Positions 11,484-26,515 are shown, counted from the stretch's first letter. The stretch: 64,000 nucleotides of DNA from Oehlia diaphana (GCA_003833135.1 QZLH01000004.1:109719-173718); one strand, 5' to 3'. Numbers and translations are program-made. The notes: a model not told the origin generated them from the letters alone.

Positions 11484-12437
11484 GAATTAAATATTAATAT
11501 TTATTATTTCAATACTTCATTATTTATGATTTTATTGCATATCATTACATTATTAAATTAGAATGTAAATAAATCTAGATTTTTCATAATTATATAACTA
11601 ATAATGTAATTATTTATATACATATATACCATTTTTGTATATACAATTTTAAAAAGAAAAAGGATGTAGTTTAACATCATGCGGCGTAATTGTCAGCAGA
11701 CAATAATAGTATTGTCTAAATTACATTCCTTGTGAAATTTTGGTTCTATTTCAGTAAAGAGTATATACGACAATATCCGTCTTACGAAGATTTTGATATA
11801 ATTGATCATTTTATCTTGCAGAGCTGCGAGAAATCTTTGTGTTTCTAATTGTTGCAACATTATTTCTCGTTCTATTTATTGCAATATCTGTTGTAATGCA
11901 TTAGTCGTAATATTTGTTGATTCTGTCGAATACTTACTTTCTGATTCTGCTGAGTATTTTCTCTTCGTATTAATTGTTGTGATACCTACCATTTTCCCAT
12001 GTGCTAATAATGACAGTATAAGGACCGGAATTTTTTTAACTCGATTTCCTTATATAGGGATTGTATTTCACAAAAAAAAAATTAGACCAAATCGGGTAAG
12101 TAAAATTATTAAATTACCATCCAATCATTATAATCTATTTTATGTATATTTTATTTTATGTACTGAAGGATTCGTTTAAGTCCAACTTTATTATATTATT
12201 ATTTATGCGTTCATGCCAAAAAAAAAATTGTCTTGTGAATTTTTAATCGTATTATTGATACGCCTAATGAATAATTGATTAAAAGATTAATAATAGTTGT
12301 CATCTTGTACGACATTCTAATTGCATCATGATTCTCAATCGTGTAACTCCTTTTTTAATTTATAAATCGATCCTTGGATCATTTAACCCCCTTTTGATTT
12401 TTTTGATTTTTAATCGCCATAATATATAATCTTAGTT
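11484..12437. other. Intergenic region with Gln-rich degenerate stretch
   Basis: There is no intact gene. On the minus strand between about 11775 and 11985, two overlapping frames give gene-like but broken Gln-rich peptides (VSQQLIRRENTQQNQKVS and EREIMLQQLETQRFLAALQD). They are interrupted by stops and a frame change, suggesting a decayed coiled-coil ORF. The remainder is AT-rich sequence. Confidence 0.4.
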
Positions 12438-13067
12438 ATGAAGAAAAACATTTTTCTTGTGTGCTTTTTCTTAGTAGTATTTACAAATGCCGTTCCACTT
12501 CATAATGGGTGTATTACAACATACGAAGAAGAAAAACAACTACTTCTTCTTGCAAAAGAGTTCCCTGTGAACACTGTAACCGAAACTATTTCTGACTGTA
12601 GCAATGGTAATGATATCCTTCAAATTGATTATATTCATCTAAGTCCAGATCCACCGCTCAAGGGTAGACAACTAAAAATTGATGCGGCTGGTTTTTTGAA
12701 GGAAGAAGTTGGACAAGGTAGTTACATTGACGTGACTGTAAAGCTGGGTTTAATTAAACTTTTACAAAAGAGATTTGACTTGTGCGAAGAATCTCAAAAA
12801 GTCGATAAACCTTGTCCACTCGAACAAGGAGATCAGAAATTATCGACTACTATTGACTTACCGAAAGAAATTCCTCCTGTGAGTATTTATATTATAACAT
12901 TTTACTTTCGTTTTTATATATAGCAATTTCTTCATTTCATTTAATAATTTTTTTTTTTTTCTTAACTCTTCGTTATCAAGGGTAAATATATCGTTGATGC
13001 CCTAGTTTATACGCCGGATAATAGACGTATCGCTTGTTTAAAAGCGGTCGCCATTTTCCGTCCATAA
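12438..13067 (+). CDS. Secreted ML-domain (NPC2-type) lipid transfer protein
   Basis: Two exons, 12438-12878 and 12981-13067 (intron GTGAGT...CAAG), encode 175 residues. A clear signal peptide (MKKNIFLVCFFLVVFTNA) precedes a mature ML domain: ISDCSNGNDILQIDYIHLSP, DPPLKGRQLKIDAAGFL, DVTVKLGLIKLLQKRFDLCEE, CPLEQGDQKLSTTIDLPKEI, then GKYIVDALVYTPDNRRIACL. Cysteines sit where the family has its disulfides. This matches fungal phosphatidylglycerol/phosphatidylinositol transfer proteins (Npc2 type), which bind sterol or phospholipid in the vacuole or outside the cell. The normal length is about 170 residues. The intron is essential, because reading on from exon 1 loses the conserved C-terminal strand. 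Confidence 0.92.
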
Positions 13068-14097
13068 ACTCGTGAAGTTGAACTTGGATTATTTTATTTT
13101 TTATTTTAATTTTATTAGTTAGTTTTTTTTTTGTGATTATATTTTTTTTTTTTTGTAAGATAAGCATATAGTCATAATTTTTTTTCGTAATTCAAATGTG
13201 CGTAATATTATAATTTTTGCCTTTCGAAAATGTCTTATTTTTTATTTAAGTTAGAAAGTTAGAAAGGTATAAAGGCATATGTACGGTATTGTGGTATTTT
13301 TGTTTAAGTTTGACACCAGTTTTATTAATAAATAAAGGAGGCGTGTTAAAAAATATAACTTTTGGTAAGTTAACCGATCAGTTTCGGTCTTTTGTCATTC
13401 TTTGTCGGTTAATAACTTTCTTTCATGTGATTAACTGTTATATTACCGTATTAAAAAAGGTAAAAATCTAGATGTGTCATAAATTATAATATTCAGGTTA
13501 TCTAATTGTCTAGGTCTTTCCAGATTCATGTAATTTTGTAATTTTTTTTTCCACGTGCGTGCTTATCTTCTACTTTTTTGTTTATTTGTACGACTTATCA
13601 AGATTTTCGACGAACAGTGATACTTTTTTTATAATCCTCCGAGAAAGGGAAAACTGGAATGAATTCCGTTGTCCGATACATGATAATATTCAAATTTTTA
13701 TATTGATATTACATAAATATTACACAAGGTGAAAGTAATAAATGAATCCGACATAAGAGATTACCATTCAGATTAACTGATTAATACTTAGTGAAACTCT
13801 GCAACGTGACCGCGTCATCACTGGTTTGCGTAAGCTCTTTCCCCTTGATTATTGAATATTAGCTTCCTAAGCCTTCTCTAGGATATTTTACGGTTCTGAC
13901 CAGCAAATATCGCGGCTTACTCCGTGTAAGTTCATTATTATAAATACCTGCTGGGAAATCCATCCGTTTTGTAAAAACTTTTTCGTTTAACTCAACACGT
14001 TTCGTTTTTTTAAAAAATCTATTTTGTTTTTATTTTTGTTTTATATATCAAAAAAAAAAAAAAAGTATTCGAAGAAATAACTTTGACTGAGTATAAA
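13068..14097. other. Intergenic region upstream of CDC48
   Basis: This holds 1.0 kb of AT-rich DNA between the ML gene and CDC48. No gene is seen. The last 300 bp are somewhat less AT-rich and presumably hold the CDC48 promoter and 5' leader, which ends in a poly-A run just before the start codon. Confidence 0.5.
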
Positions 14098-17378
<3,281 letters not shown>

Positions 17379-17774
17379 ACGATCCGATGATTCGATCCGA
17401 TTTTTTTTAAAAAAAAAGAAAAAACTCAAGGTTTTGACGAAGCAGTTCATTTATTTTTATTTCGAACGAAAAATCGAATCTTTTCTGAAGTTTTTTTACC
17501 AAATTAAAAAGTTCGAATCGTCGGATCGGATTTATACGGAACCTTAATTTTAATTCAAAATTTATAGTGATTATATACTTTATATAGAGAAAAAAAAATT
17601 GGAACTTTTTATTTGTGAGTCTTGGTTGTAATAACTTTTATCATCTCTCTTCCAATTTTGTTACTTTCATCAAACCTATTAATATATTGTTATAAAATAA
17701 TATTACACAAAAAATAATCCATTATACTTGTTAATTAATGTTCATAATGTTTGGTTCAGTCAGTATAAGAAAAT
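17379..17774. other. Convergent 3' intergenic region, CDC48/TYR1
   Basis: This holds 396 bp between the two stop codons. It contains A/T runs and probable 3' UTRs of both genes. No gene is seen. Confidence 0.6.
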
Positions 17775-19958
17775 TCATAAATTACTATACCTTGATTCAA
17801 AGAATTTTGCGGTATCTTCGAACCTTTTTTGATAAGTTTGCATATTTCCAATATCAACACATTCTGCCCACCCTTTTGATGCACTATAAAATTCCATATC
17901 ATCTGCTCTAATGTCTTTACTATATAATGCTGAATGAATTGCTGCCTCTAACATGTCTGTATTACGAAATAGATATTCTGTAATACCACTAAATTAAAAT
18001 AATAAATGTAGGTCAATTAATATAAAATATGATGTGCTCAAGTAAATAATAAAATTAATATATATCTTACGTCCAAAGTCGAAATAATGGAGTTTGACAA
18101 ACCATATGTTCATAAGGATTAATTTCTAATGTGTACCAACAATCCGTCTAAATTAAAACAATAATTTATACTAGCAGCTTATAAAAAAATTACAAAACAA
18201 AAAATAATGTTTTTTTTTAAAAAAAAAAGCATACCATAGCCAATAATGATAAATGTGAATTTGGTTTTCTTTTTTCCTTTGGAACAATAGACAAAGAAAA
18301 TTTGTCCAAAAGAGTATCCGATAATAAAATTGGTTCACGAGATTCGGATGATTTACCAAAAACAAATTCTCCTGCCTAAAATTATAATATAAATATTAAT
18401 TGATTCTAATAAACTTGATAAAGAAATTTTTACCTTTTTAACTCGCGTTCTAAATTCTGTTTCTTTTTCTTGAATCATTAATTTAAATAAATCAGAGACA
18501 GATTGTGCATATTGTTGAATTTGTAATTTAGCACTCGGATTCATAATTGCTAAACCTAATAATATAAAATTTAAATTAATAAATATATACTTACAATTTA
18601 CGAATATTAAAATAAACTCACCGGCATAAACATGCCATTTATTTGAATAAATACGTAATGCCATATGAACTTTAACATTTTCTATTCCACCCACATATTG
18701 TGGTGTTTCCCACTAAGTAGATTTAAAAAAAAAATAGAATTTAAAAACGGTCTTTTAAACATACATCAAAAATAAAAAAATAATATAATTTATTACTGGA
18801 AATTGACGTTGCGTTTTCCACGCGGTTCCCATACTAAATATATGTGTAAGAATTAGTTTGAAAATAAGTAGAAAATGAAATGAAATAATTCAATAAACTT
18901 TTAATATCACCTTAAAAATGCTAAATGAGTTACGGCTTGAGTATCAGCTGTAATTCGATCATGTTCTTTGTACGATAATTTTACGAATTCAGATTCCATA
19001 CATGACAATATACGCATAGCAATATCAAACTTCTCATTAGTTGCTCTATGCTGTATCATCACCTATTGTTAACAAAGTTCAAGTGATTATTATAAAAAAT
19101 CATTTTAGAATCTCGTGTCAAGACAGCTTTAAAGTCGTGACATAAAATATATATAGCAAGATCGAAAGCAAAGGTCATAACATTCGATGAGTACTGATGA
19201 ACAGTTGAACAGTTGACCATTTTATCTGATGTCAGACTTACCAATGGTTGCCCTTTTGGATCTACAGTTGGTCCATGAAGTGAATGGCATGAAATAATAT
19301 GAACATCATCAGGAAGATGTTTTTCAAAGGCGCGAATTTCAGGTTCTTTTACTGATGTCTAATATAAATTAAAAATTCGGAACAACTTTTTATACAAAGA
19401 TAAATTTCAATTTATTAGTTTTGAAATTATCTTTACCTGACCAGCCACAATTGCATCCAACTTCGTGGCTATGGTAAGAGAAAAACAATATTAATCATAA
19501 TTGAAGTCCATGATTTAATATAAATTAATAAATATTTCTTACATGGACCATATTCCGCTACGACTTTATCGATATTTTCAGCTTCAACAGAATAAATTAT
19601 AAAATCACTTTGTCTCGATACGGCATGACCATTTTGACAAACATTCATTCCGCTATCTAATTATAAAAATAATGATATATATATATTGTATCCAAAGAAT
19701 TAAAATATGCTTATTTACCTTTTAATAATTTTTTGAGTTCTTCATAATTTTCACTCCGGTCACAAACATTCACCCTATTCATTAGTTAAATGGTATGTTT
19801 TTTTAATGAAAATAAACATAATTTAAAAGAGATAAATAAAAGTTCTCTTACTTTTTCCAACCACTAGCTATTATTCTTTTTGCATACATTAAACCCATAT
19901 CACCTAAGCCTATTATACCAATTTCCAAAGTTTCTTTTTCATTATCGTAAGAAGTCAT
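17775..19958 (-). CDS. TYR1: Prephenate dehydrogenase (NADP+), tyrosine biosynthesis
   Basis: Twelve exons run right to left: 19852-19958, 19719-19774, 19543-19656, 19437-19468, 19242-19358, 18911-19062, 18797-18833, 18622-18712, 18434-18555, 18235-18375, 18071-18147, 17775-17988. They sum to 419 residues with every junction in phase. A Rossmann start (LEIGIIGLGDMGLMYAKRI) binds NADP. The motifs HIISCHSLHGPTVDPKGQPL, DRITADTQAVTHLAF and GGIENVKVHMALRIYSNKWH are typical of fungal Tyr1. The enzyme oxidatively decarboxylates prephenate to 4-hydroxyphenylpyruvate in the cytosol. Two exons are tiny (32 and 37 nt). No chorismate mutase or ACT domain is visible. The length is slightly shorter than yeast Tyr1 (about 450). 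Confidence 0.95.
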
Positions 19959-20903
19959 TTTGTTATGTGAAAAAATATTTTAAAAGTTCGAAAAGTTTTA
20001 AAAGTAAAGTTTAATTTCAAAGCCTCAAACATGTTTAAGAATAAATGAATGAGCTAGAGTTTTTTCATTGGACACTAAAATCATTTTATCTGATAAAATC
20101 AAAGATAATCTCGTGTATCAAATTTCTATTTCAAGCTTAATCTTGTTTAATCTATTTGTATAACGATGTAAAGATAATAATAAATTTTACATTTTTTTGC
20201 AAAGCAATTGAGATATTTTCATTTAATATATTACATTTAGCTCTATTAGCATATACTGTATGAATTTATTTTCTTATTTATCAGACGCGTCTGTTATTTC
20301 ATTATTATTACTGTATAAAATATCATATGATAAAAAGAGGATTATTTCTAACCCGCGATTTGGTTAAATTAGTTTTTAACCAAACGGAAATGTTCCATTG
20401 AGTTACGAGATCTTTATACTTCTTTTTATTGTTTTTATTGGATTTTTATACTTAACGCTTTTTTGTATTATAAAATATAAAAATTAAACATTTCTAGATT
20501 TTGCTGATCATGTGGAGATAGCGGAGAATAAAAGCTTCAAAATTTCAGTGTAACTTAAGGAAATTCCTATAATATATATTGTAAGTAATTGTCGGTAATT
20601 CCGTCTTGTATTTCGGATACTCCGTTTATATTCGGATTTATACCCGTATTCCATTTAAAATCCATTTTTGAAATAATAAAAAAAAAATTAATAATTAAAA
20701 TTTAAAAAAGTAAAACAATTGTTTATTTTTAAAATACAAAATGCTTAATAATATGTCAAATTTTAGCTGAATAAGAATTTATGATATTGCTATACATAAA
20801 AAAAAAGATATTTATTATAAAAGAATTCATTTGATCAATTTCTCTTCATCAAATTTTTTGAAATATAAAAATTTAAAAGATATTATTAATTTATTTCGCG
20901 CAA
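19959..20903. other. Intergenic region 5' of TYR1
   Basis: This holds 945 bp of AT-rich DNA between divergent genes. No ORF or RNA gene is seen. It contains short TTCGGAT/ACTCCG-type motifs near 20620 similar in flavour to those in the first kilobase, but no clear repeat boundary. Confidence 0.4.
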
Positions 20904-21587
20904 ATGGGTCAGAATTATAGTGATAGTGATATTAACAATTACCCCAATAGTTTACAGCATGTAAGTTCAATTTGCAACTACACCGATTCATTTTATGAGG
21001 ATGATACTGTTGTTCCGAATAATGAACAATCGTCTTCTTACACCGCACAATATATTGATGATAACGAAGATATCAATAGATTCGACTATACAGATTCCAC
21101 TGTCAGCTCTTCTCCCTCTACCACGGATAATGCTAATTTCAATGGATTCAACAATAATATTGGATTTAACAATAATATAAACGTAACCTCAACGTCTTAC
21201 AAGTGTATTAATACAACTATTTTAGATAATAATAAATTGTACCCTAACTTTGATGACACACAATATATTGATAATAATGACAATTTCAATAATAATGATC
21301 ATTCAAATGATTTACGAGTTCCAACTTCTTACAACTCTGATTCCACTGTTCCAAGATATGGCATACAATACATTGACGATAATGTTGGATTTAACGATAA
21401 TGAATTCAATAACGATACTTCAAATGGTTTACGCCAAACAGATGTAACGTCAATTGCTCCGTATATTGAACAACCATTCATGTCTTCCAACACTTATTAT
21501 TGCACACAATGTTCTGATAGAGCTCAAACCTTTAAATTTGAAATTCCTGGATTCGAAATAATTGTAAGACCAAAAAAATCTTATTAA
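20904..21587 (+). CDS. Asn/Asp-rich low-complexity protein with internal repeats
   Basis: A single exon encodes 227 residues. The family is not recognised. Asn, Asp, Tyr and Ser dominate. A loose repeat of the form S-T-V/I...(Y)xxQYIDDNxxFNxN appears three times (TAQYIDDNEDINRFD, DTQYIDNNDNFNNND, GIQYIDDNVGFNDNE), each preceded by a (T)SY..(N/D)ST-type segment. The C-terminal 35 residues differ: a Cys pair (YYCTQCSD) and a basic end (IIVRPKKSY). No signal peptide or membrane segment is seen. The protein is probably mostly disordered. A GTAAGT lies at about 20961, but the frame stays open through it, so a one-exon model is preferred. Confidence 0.65.
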   Translation: MGQNYSDSDINNYPNSLQHVSSICNYTDSFYEDDTVVPNNEQSSSYTAQYIDDNEDINRFDYTDSTVSSSPSTTDNANFNGFNNNIGFNNNINVTSTSYKCINTTILDNNKLYPNFDDTQYIDNNDNFNNNDHSNDLRVPTSYNSDSTVPRYGIQYIDDNVGFNDNEFNNDTSNGLRQTDVTSIAPYIEQPFMSSNTYYCTQCSDRAQTFKFEIPGFEIIVRPKKSY

Positions 21588-22381
21588 CATCAATTTTTTA
21601 AAAAAGGATCTTTTATCTTTATTATATCAACACATTATATAATTTATTAAATATCAGATATATAGATATATTTACATTACTGTTTGTGATAAACGATTTT
21701 CAATAAAAGTATGAAATTAGCAAAAATATGAAGATTTTTTTGTTTTACTACCATATTTGATTATGTTTTAAAAAAGTTCCTTTGTTGTATAAAAATATTT
21801 TATTTTGGAAATAAATAACCTTTGACTTGTGCAATTTAATAATTTCACATGCTTATCATTAATGAGCTACATAGATATTTAATTGCGTCTCATCTCGCCC
21901 ATCTCTATAAAAAAAATTATCCGCATTATCACATCAGTCATATGTACCATCATTGAATAGCATTTATAATTTTATATTGCATTTCAAATATGTAAAGACC
22001 AGTAAAACAATATTTTTTTTTTATTAAACATAATATATATAAACATTATATATATATTTTTTTTTTGTCTGCTCTCTTAAGCTTTGAAAACCATCTCAAA
22101 ACAGGAAATTATATTAATAAAGTAAAGGAAAAAGATTGGTATAATTATAAAGGATAAAGGGAAAAGGGACTGAAAATAAAGCAATAAAAGAGTAATATTT
22201 ACATGAATGTCCAAATTTCGTTACAATAAATGAATTAAATATAATAAATTATGTCATTATGTCATTAAAAAAACCATTATATAACAATAATAAACTGAAG
22301 CTTTTTTTGAAGAGAAGAAAGCTTTGTCAAAAAACGTTGATTAATGGAGAAATCATTTTTAGATAATTCTTTGAACTCTCA
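21588..22381. other. Intergenic region, convergent
   Basis: About 0.8 kb lies between the Asn-rich gene (+) and the Ecl1-type gene (-). It is AT-rich with TA runs near 22035-22060. No gene is seen. Confidence 0.5.
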
Positions 22382-22771
22382 TTATCGACGAATCGGTGTT
22401 TGCCTTATCGTAGATGAGGTAGATGGCATTCTATAAAGTAAATGATCTGATGGGGAGGAAGAAATTATATATGGTAACTGAAAGTTATTTTCCATCATTG
22501 TCGTCGTATTATTTGGATATAATTTTGGAGATGATTGTGGAGATGATTCTAAAGAATTATATGGAGAATTATATGGAGAATTATATGGAGAATTGTATGG
22601 AGAATTGTATGGAGAATTGTATCGTTTTCGTGATGAAAATTTTGGGAATTCACAAATCCATTTTTCGTTTAAAGTTGATGATGCGTCTTTTTTCCGACAT
22701 GCTTCACTACAATATAAATTTTCAACGGCGAACGTTTGTTTTTCGCATATAGGGCACCAGGCAAGATCCAT
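22382..22771 (-). CDS. Ecl1-type zinc-binding protein (life-span regulator family)
   Basis: A single exon encodes 129 residues. The N-terminus MDLAWCPICEKQT...LYCSEACRKKD has the C-x2-C...C-x3-C arrangement (Cys 6, 9, 21, 25) and the Met-Asp-Leu-x-Trp-Cys start of the Ecl1/Ecl2/Ecl3 family. In fission yeast these small zinc proteins extend chronological life span and respond to starvation and metal. The middle carries a tetrapeptide repeat, YNSP in six tandem copies counting the last diverged one, followed by Ser/Pro-rich sequence and a basic C-terminus (IRQTPIRR). The family's other members are also short and poorly conserved outside the zinc motif. The function is inferred from that motif alone. 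Confidence 0.75.
   Translation of the reverse strand: MDLAWCPICEKQTFAVENLYCSEACRKKDASSTLNEKWICEFPKFSSRKRYNSPYNSPYNSPYNSPYNSPYNSLESSPQSSPKLYPNNTTTMMENNFQLPYIISSSPSDHLLYRMPSTSSTIRQTPIRR
22550..22625. repeat. 12-bp minisatellite inside the Ecl1-type gene
   Basis: The unit GGAGAATT(A/G)TAT is repeated about six times in tandem, in frame on the minus strand, where it encodes repeated YNSP. Near-identity of units indicates recent expansion, and copy number is likely polymorphic. Confidence 0.85.
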
Positions 22772-22933
22772 TTTTATATTTTAAATAAAGTAAGTAGTAT
22801 TAATTATAAGGGAAATTGTCGGAATTTTTTAATTCATAACGTATTTTATTGACATTAAAATGGTTTTTTTTTAAAAATTAAATATTAAAGATTGTGATTT
22901 TATCTTATTTATAAATTATTCTACTGGCCATTA

Positions 22934-22965
<32 letters not shown>

Positions 22966-23684
22966 GGTATTTTTTTTTTTTTTTTTTTTTTTTTGTGTGG
23001 AATTGGTTATATTTATATTAAAAAAAAAAAGGGATTTTAAAGATTTTCTGATAAAAATATTTGAAAGAAGATTAAAATTAGTAAAAAAGATTGTTAATCA
23101 TATGATTTTGTCGAACAAATTTATTATGATATCATTAAATATTTTATAAAAGTTCATGGATATAAGAAAAGAATGTGAAATTCGATAATAACTTTTAAAG
23201 CTATTTTTAATCAAGTTAAAAAGATGATAATTTCCAAATTATAATTCATTCTATTAAAATTATTTTACACAGATCATGAAAAGTTTATCCCCTCTCCCCC
23301 GGATTTTTTGTCATATCGGATTTACCTTACATTGATTGGTATGGGGTAGTCACATAAGTTCTGATGTAAAGAATTCACCACGTGTAACACTAATTTAATA
23401 ATATGAAGTATCAAAAAGTATAAATTAAATTTATGATCTTTATGATCTTCCAATAAAAAATGCTCGAGCCACTGAGCGTCGTAAATCTTAAAATAAACAG
23501 ATATTTTTATTCGTCTTTATTCTTGGTATGAAAAGAAAAATAATTTTTTTTTATCATTCTATGACAAATAATTAATGTTTCTTTTAATTCTTTATTGAAT
23601 TGCTACATTTATTCTTTTTTTTTTTATTTATGTTATATTTAAATTAAAAAAAAAAAGATATTATATACATTTTGTAATAATTTA
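22772..23684. other. Intergenic region with long poly-T tracts
   Basis: No gene is seen. Two long T runs, of about 28 and 24 bases, lie at about 22937-22994. Such runs are common in this window but these are among the longest. Confidence 0.6.
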
Positions 23685-26057
23685 TTACTCTTGCTTATCC
23701 AATTCATCAATTGGTACCGTATTTTGCAAAATTGAAGTTACGCAAAAAATTAACCCATATACTGCGCCAAATATACCAGAAAAGCTCCATTTTGGATCAA
23801 CACTATTCTCCACTTTTTTCGTCTTAACATCATATCCCCAGCCATACCATGACCACCATGAATACCTGTCATCACTACCATAAGGAATATATCCAAATCC
23901 AAATCCAGGCCAGATAAAAAGAAGTGAACAGATCATCACAATATCACGTTGTTTCCAAAGAAGTAATGCATGTACATGGTCTTTTGCAGCGGCAATGATT
24001 TCAGCTCGAAAGCGGGGACCAAGTAAGATATAAAAAATTATTAGGAAGGGCGAATTGAGATAAAGTGCGATGGTTCGTGTAGAAAAGGGTCCATAATACG
24101 AAATCAACAGTGCTAAGGACACAATAACATCAAAACCAAGGTAAATAACTAAACCAAGCACCATCAGAATCTTGGGCGAGACAGTAACATATGCTTCAGG
24201 ATTTGGTGATGGAGGTTGTGACATGAAAACCATAGTAATAATGATTTGTAAGCCTACAATCCAGATTAAGAGTTTGGATAAAGTGTAAACAAAAATCCAG
24301 GCTGTTGGAGATTCTCTATTTAGTTTCAGGGCATAAGAAATAGGAAAAGTTTCGGTTGAGCGAGTATAGACCTTATTATTTGTATCTCGTGTAATGATGC
24401 TGTTCCTTAAATACCATAGGCCTGAGATAATTCTCCATACCAAGTAAATAGTAGCAAAAATGACTAGCACGAGGTTCCGTTGAAGAAGGGCTACATCCTG
24501 GTTATTTCCATGACCAAATACTCCCATCATTAAAAGTGTCACCAGAATGGGCAGATCAATGCTTATGAAATCCGTTGGCCAACCGGTCCAGATAGTAAAA
24601 CCATCAGCTGCTATTATAGTAATTAATTGTCTAAGTGGTGAAGAAATGATGCAGAGAAGGATAATCGGACTATTCATAGCAAAAGAGAATATCAATGGGG
24701 ATGATAAAGGTTTTCGAAAACGGTGGGTCCAAAACATAGAAATGCATATCAATATCTTGGCAAAAATGACTAATATTGGTACAATAAAAACGAAAACACT
24801 GTTAAATCCTTGTACCGCTAAAGAAATCATGAAGATCGGAGGAAAAAGATTAATCGCACAATCTATCAAGGCAAAAATTAATAAGTACTGCTGCCGTTTT
24901 TGTTTTGGATGTTTATCAAAGTACTGTGATAATTCCGCTTTAAATCCCTCAATCTGTTTTGGAACTGTAACCTTGATAGAAACATATATGCGAAAAAAGT
25001 TAAAAAGTAGCATAGCACAGCTGCCTACACAAGATAGAATAGTTATAATGGGAGGTGGCTGTTTAATCTCATTGAATCGATAACTGATACTTTGAATTGA
25101 CAACACTAACATTGGTAATGAATTTAGAAACGTATCACTTAGAATCTGAAGACTATTTGTTTCTTCGAGATTCATAGCAGTTTGTAAAATTACTTTAGCT
25201 TCCGGAAAATCTCGAAGTAACATAATAATCCATATTGGTGAATTATTCGCAAAATTCACAATACTAGGTTGTTTAAATCGTATCAAAAAAATACCAGAAG
25301 TCAAGGAGATCACGACTTTGAGCAGTTCTAATGTGAGAATGAGGATACCAGTTGCTATGGCAAATTGTCTAGCCCAATTATAGGAATTGGCCGTATTTTG
25401 AGTATATTGACAAATGTACAATTGAAGACCTGGATAAATGCTGAATGTGGAATTGTCAGATGCTACCGAAACAGATTCGGTACTCGGACCATCGGCATCG
25501 GTTTTAATGTAAGTAAATGGAAAACTAATCTGCTTTGTCATAAAACAATTGGGAATTTCGACATTACACACTGGCGTCAGACTTATATTACCTTCTCGAA
25601 TGGCAAAATAACTGGTTGTATCGTTATCAGCTGCGGCAACGGGAACGACAAGTGGAAAAGATGTGTTTGCGGTTCCCACCACTCCAGCGTAGGATTTAAA
25701 CCCCTTCGCATCAAATCTATCAAACATACTAAAGGAACCAAAAAATCCGCCGCGAATAATATATAGCCTATCCAATACATGGGCGGGGGTATCCAGGTCC
25801 GGAAAGTAGTATGTTTTTAGTTCATCATGATCAAAAGTTACATTAGAGGAGTCCCAACGTGCAATATTTGTTACTTCCTGAAGAATAGTGTTTATCAGGG
25901 GTTTATTGTTTTCAAACTCTTTACAATCGGAATTTCCGTTAATTAATGATGTGAGAAGAATGCTACTTGATACAAGTGTGTAAGTGGCTATTAGGAGAGT
26001 GACGTAATAGAAATATTTTTTAAAGGTGGGATTTTTGATGAGTCTCTTGATATTCAT
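23685..26057 (-). CDS. 790-aa multi-pass membrane protein, unknown family
   Basis: A single uninterrupted frame of 790 residues. Membrane segment 1 (about residues 15-38) is followed by a roughly 200-residue extracytosolic loop with several N-glycosylation sequons (NVTF, NTSF, NDTT, NISL, NSTF) and paired cysteines. A bundle of about 12 further hydrophobic segments extends from about residue 232 to the C-terminus (for example LLIFALIDCAINLFPPIFMI, VFVFIVPILVIFAKILICI, IFVYTLSKLLIWIVGLQIII, ILMVLGLVIYLGFDVIVSLA). The C-terminal tail is short and charged (IDELDKQE). I do not recognise a named family. The FLNSLPMLVLSIQS helix is faintly like Xk/Xkr-type scramblases, but this is weak. The lack of introns contrasts with most neighbours. 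Confidence 0.85.
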   Translation of the reverse strand: MNIKRLIKNPTFKKYFYYVTLLIATYTLVSSSILLTSLINGNSDCKEFENNKPLINTILQEVTNIARWDSSNVTFDHDELKTYYFPDLDTPAHVLDRLYIIRGGFFGSFSMFDRFDAKGFKSYAGVVGTANTSFPLVVPVAAADNDTTSYFAIREGNISLTPVCNVEIPNCFMTKQISFPFTYIKTDADGPSTESVSVASDNSTFSIYPGLQLYICQYTQNTANSYNWARQFAIATGILILTLELLKVVISLTSGIFLIRFKQPSIVNFANNSPIWIIMLLRDFPEAKVILQTAMNLEETNSLQILSDTFLNSLPMLVLSIQSISYRFNEIKQPPPIITILSCVGSCAMLLFNFFRIYVSIKVTVPKQIEGFKAELSQYFDKHPKQKRQQYLLIFALIDCAINLFPPIFMISLAVQGFNSVFVFIVPILVIFAKILICISMFWTHRFRKPLSSPLIFSFAMNSPIILLCIISSPLRQLITIIAADGFTIWTGWPTDFISIDLPILVTLLMMGVFGHGNNQDVALLQRNLVLVIFATIYLVWRIISGLWYLRNSIITRDTNNKVYTRSTETFPISYALKLNRESPTAWIFVYTLSKLLIWIVGLQIIITMVFMSQPPSPNPEAYVTVSPKILMVLGLVIYLGFDVIVSLALLISYYGPFSTRTIALYLNSPFLIIFYILLGPRFRAEIIAAAKDHVHALLLWKQRDIVMICSLLFIWPGFGFGYIPYGSDDRYSWWSWYGWGYDVKTKKVENSVDPKWSFSGIFGAVYGLIFCVTSILQNTVPIDELDKQE

Positions 26058-26515
26058 TATGCATAGCGGAAAGAAAAGGTATTTGTAATATTAACAACAA
26101 TATATTTTTAGTTTATCATGAAGAAATCGAAAAAAATTAAATTTTAATATGTTTATATAAGGTATTCCGGAACCATATTATGTGCTCATCCCTAATTTAT
26201 ACCACAAAAAAAAACTTGAAACATTAACAACAAAAACAATTCAATTAGAAACGTCAAATTAGTGCAACTATCAATTAAACAAAAATGCGACACAAATATG
26301 CTAGATGGTTTGATTTTTCGAAAAAACTCCGGTAATTTGCCGATTTAGTGATAACAATGCGATCGAAGGATTTTTAATGTTCATTTTTTCGTTTGATGAA
26401 AAAGAAGCAAAATTCTATGGTAAATTCCGTGGCTTTTCACGTAAATTCTCGTTTTAGAAGTGATTTTCACGTGAATTATTAATAAAATGATCGTCTTAAA
26501 CTTTCTTTGTAAATT
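26058..26515. promoter_or_regulatory. Divergent intergenic region
   Basis: This holds 458 bp between two divergently oriented intronless genes and presumably carries both promoters. The half near the plus-strand gene contains GTGGCTTTTCACGTAAATTC and TTTTCACGTGAATTA, two copies of a TTTTCACGT(G/A)AATT element, one of them with an E-box (CACGTG). No ORF is seen. Confidence 0.45.

Noticed and set aside
11802..12179. 125-codon Cys/Ile-rich plus-strand ORF
   Set aside because: Its composition arises from the complement of a Gln-rich degenerate stretch on the minus strand. It has no signal, domain or splice evidence.
24547..25083. 178-codon plus-strand ORF and similar ones at 25365-25766
   Set aside because: Both lie antisense within the 790-aa membrane protein, and the peptides show no domain.
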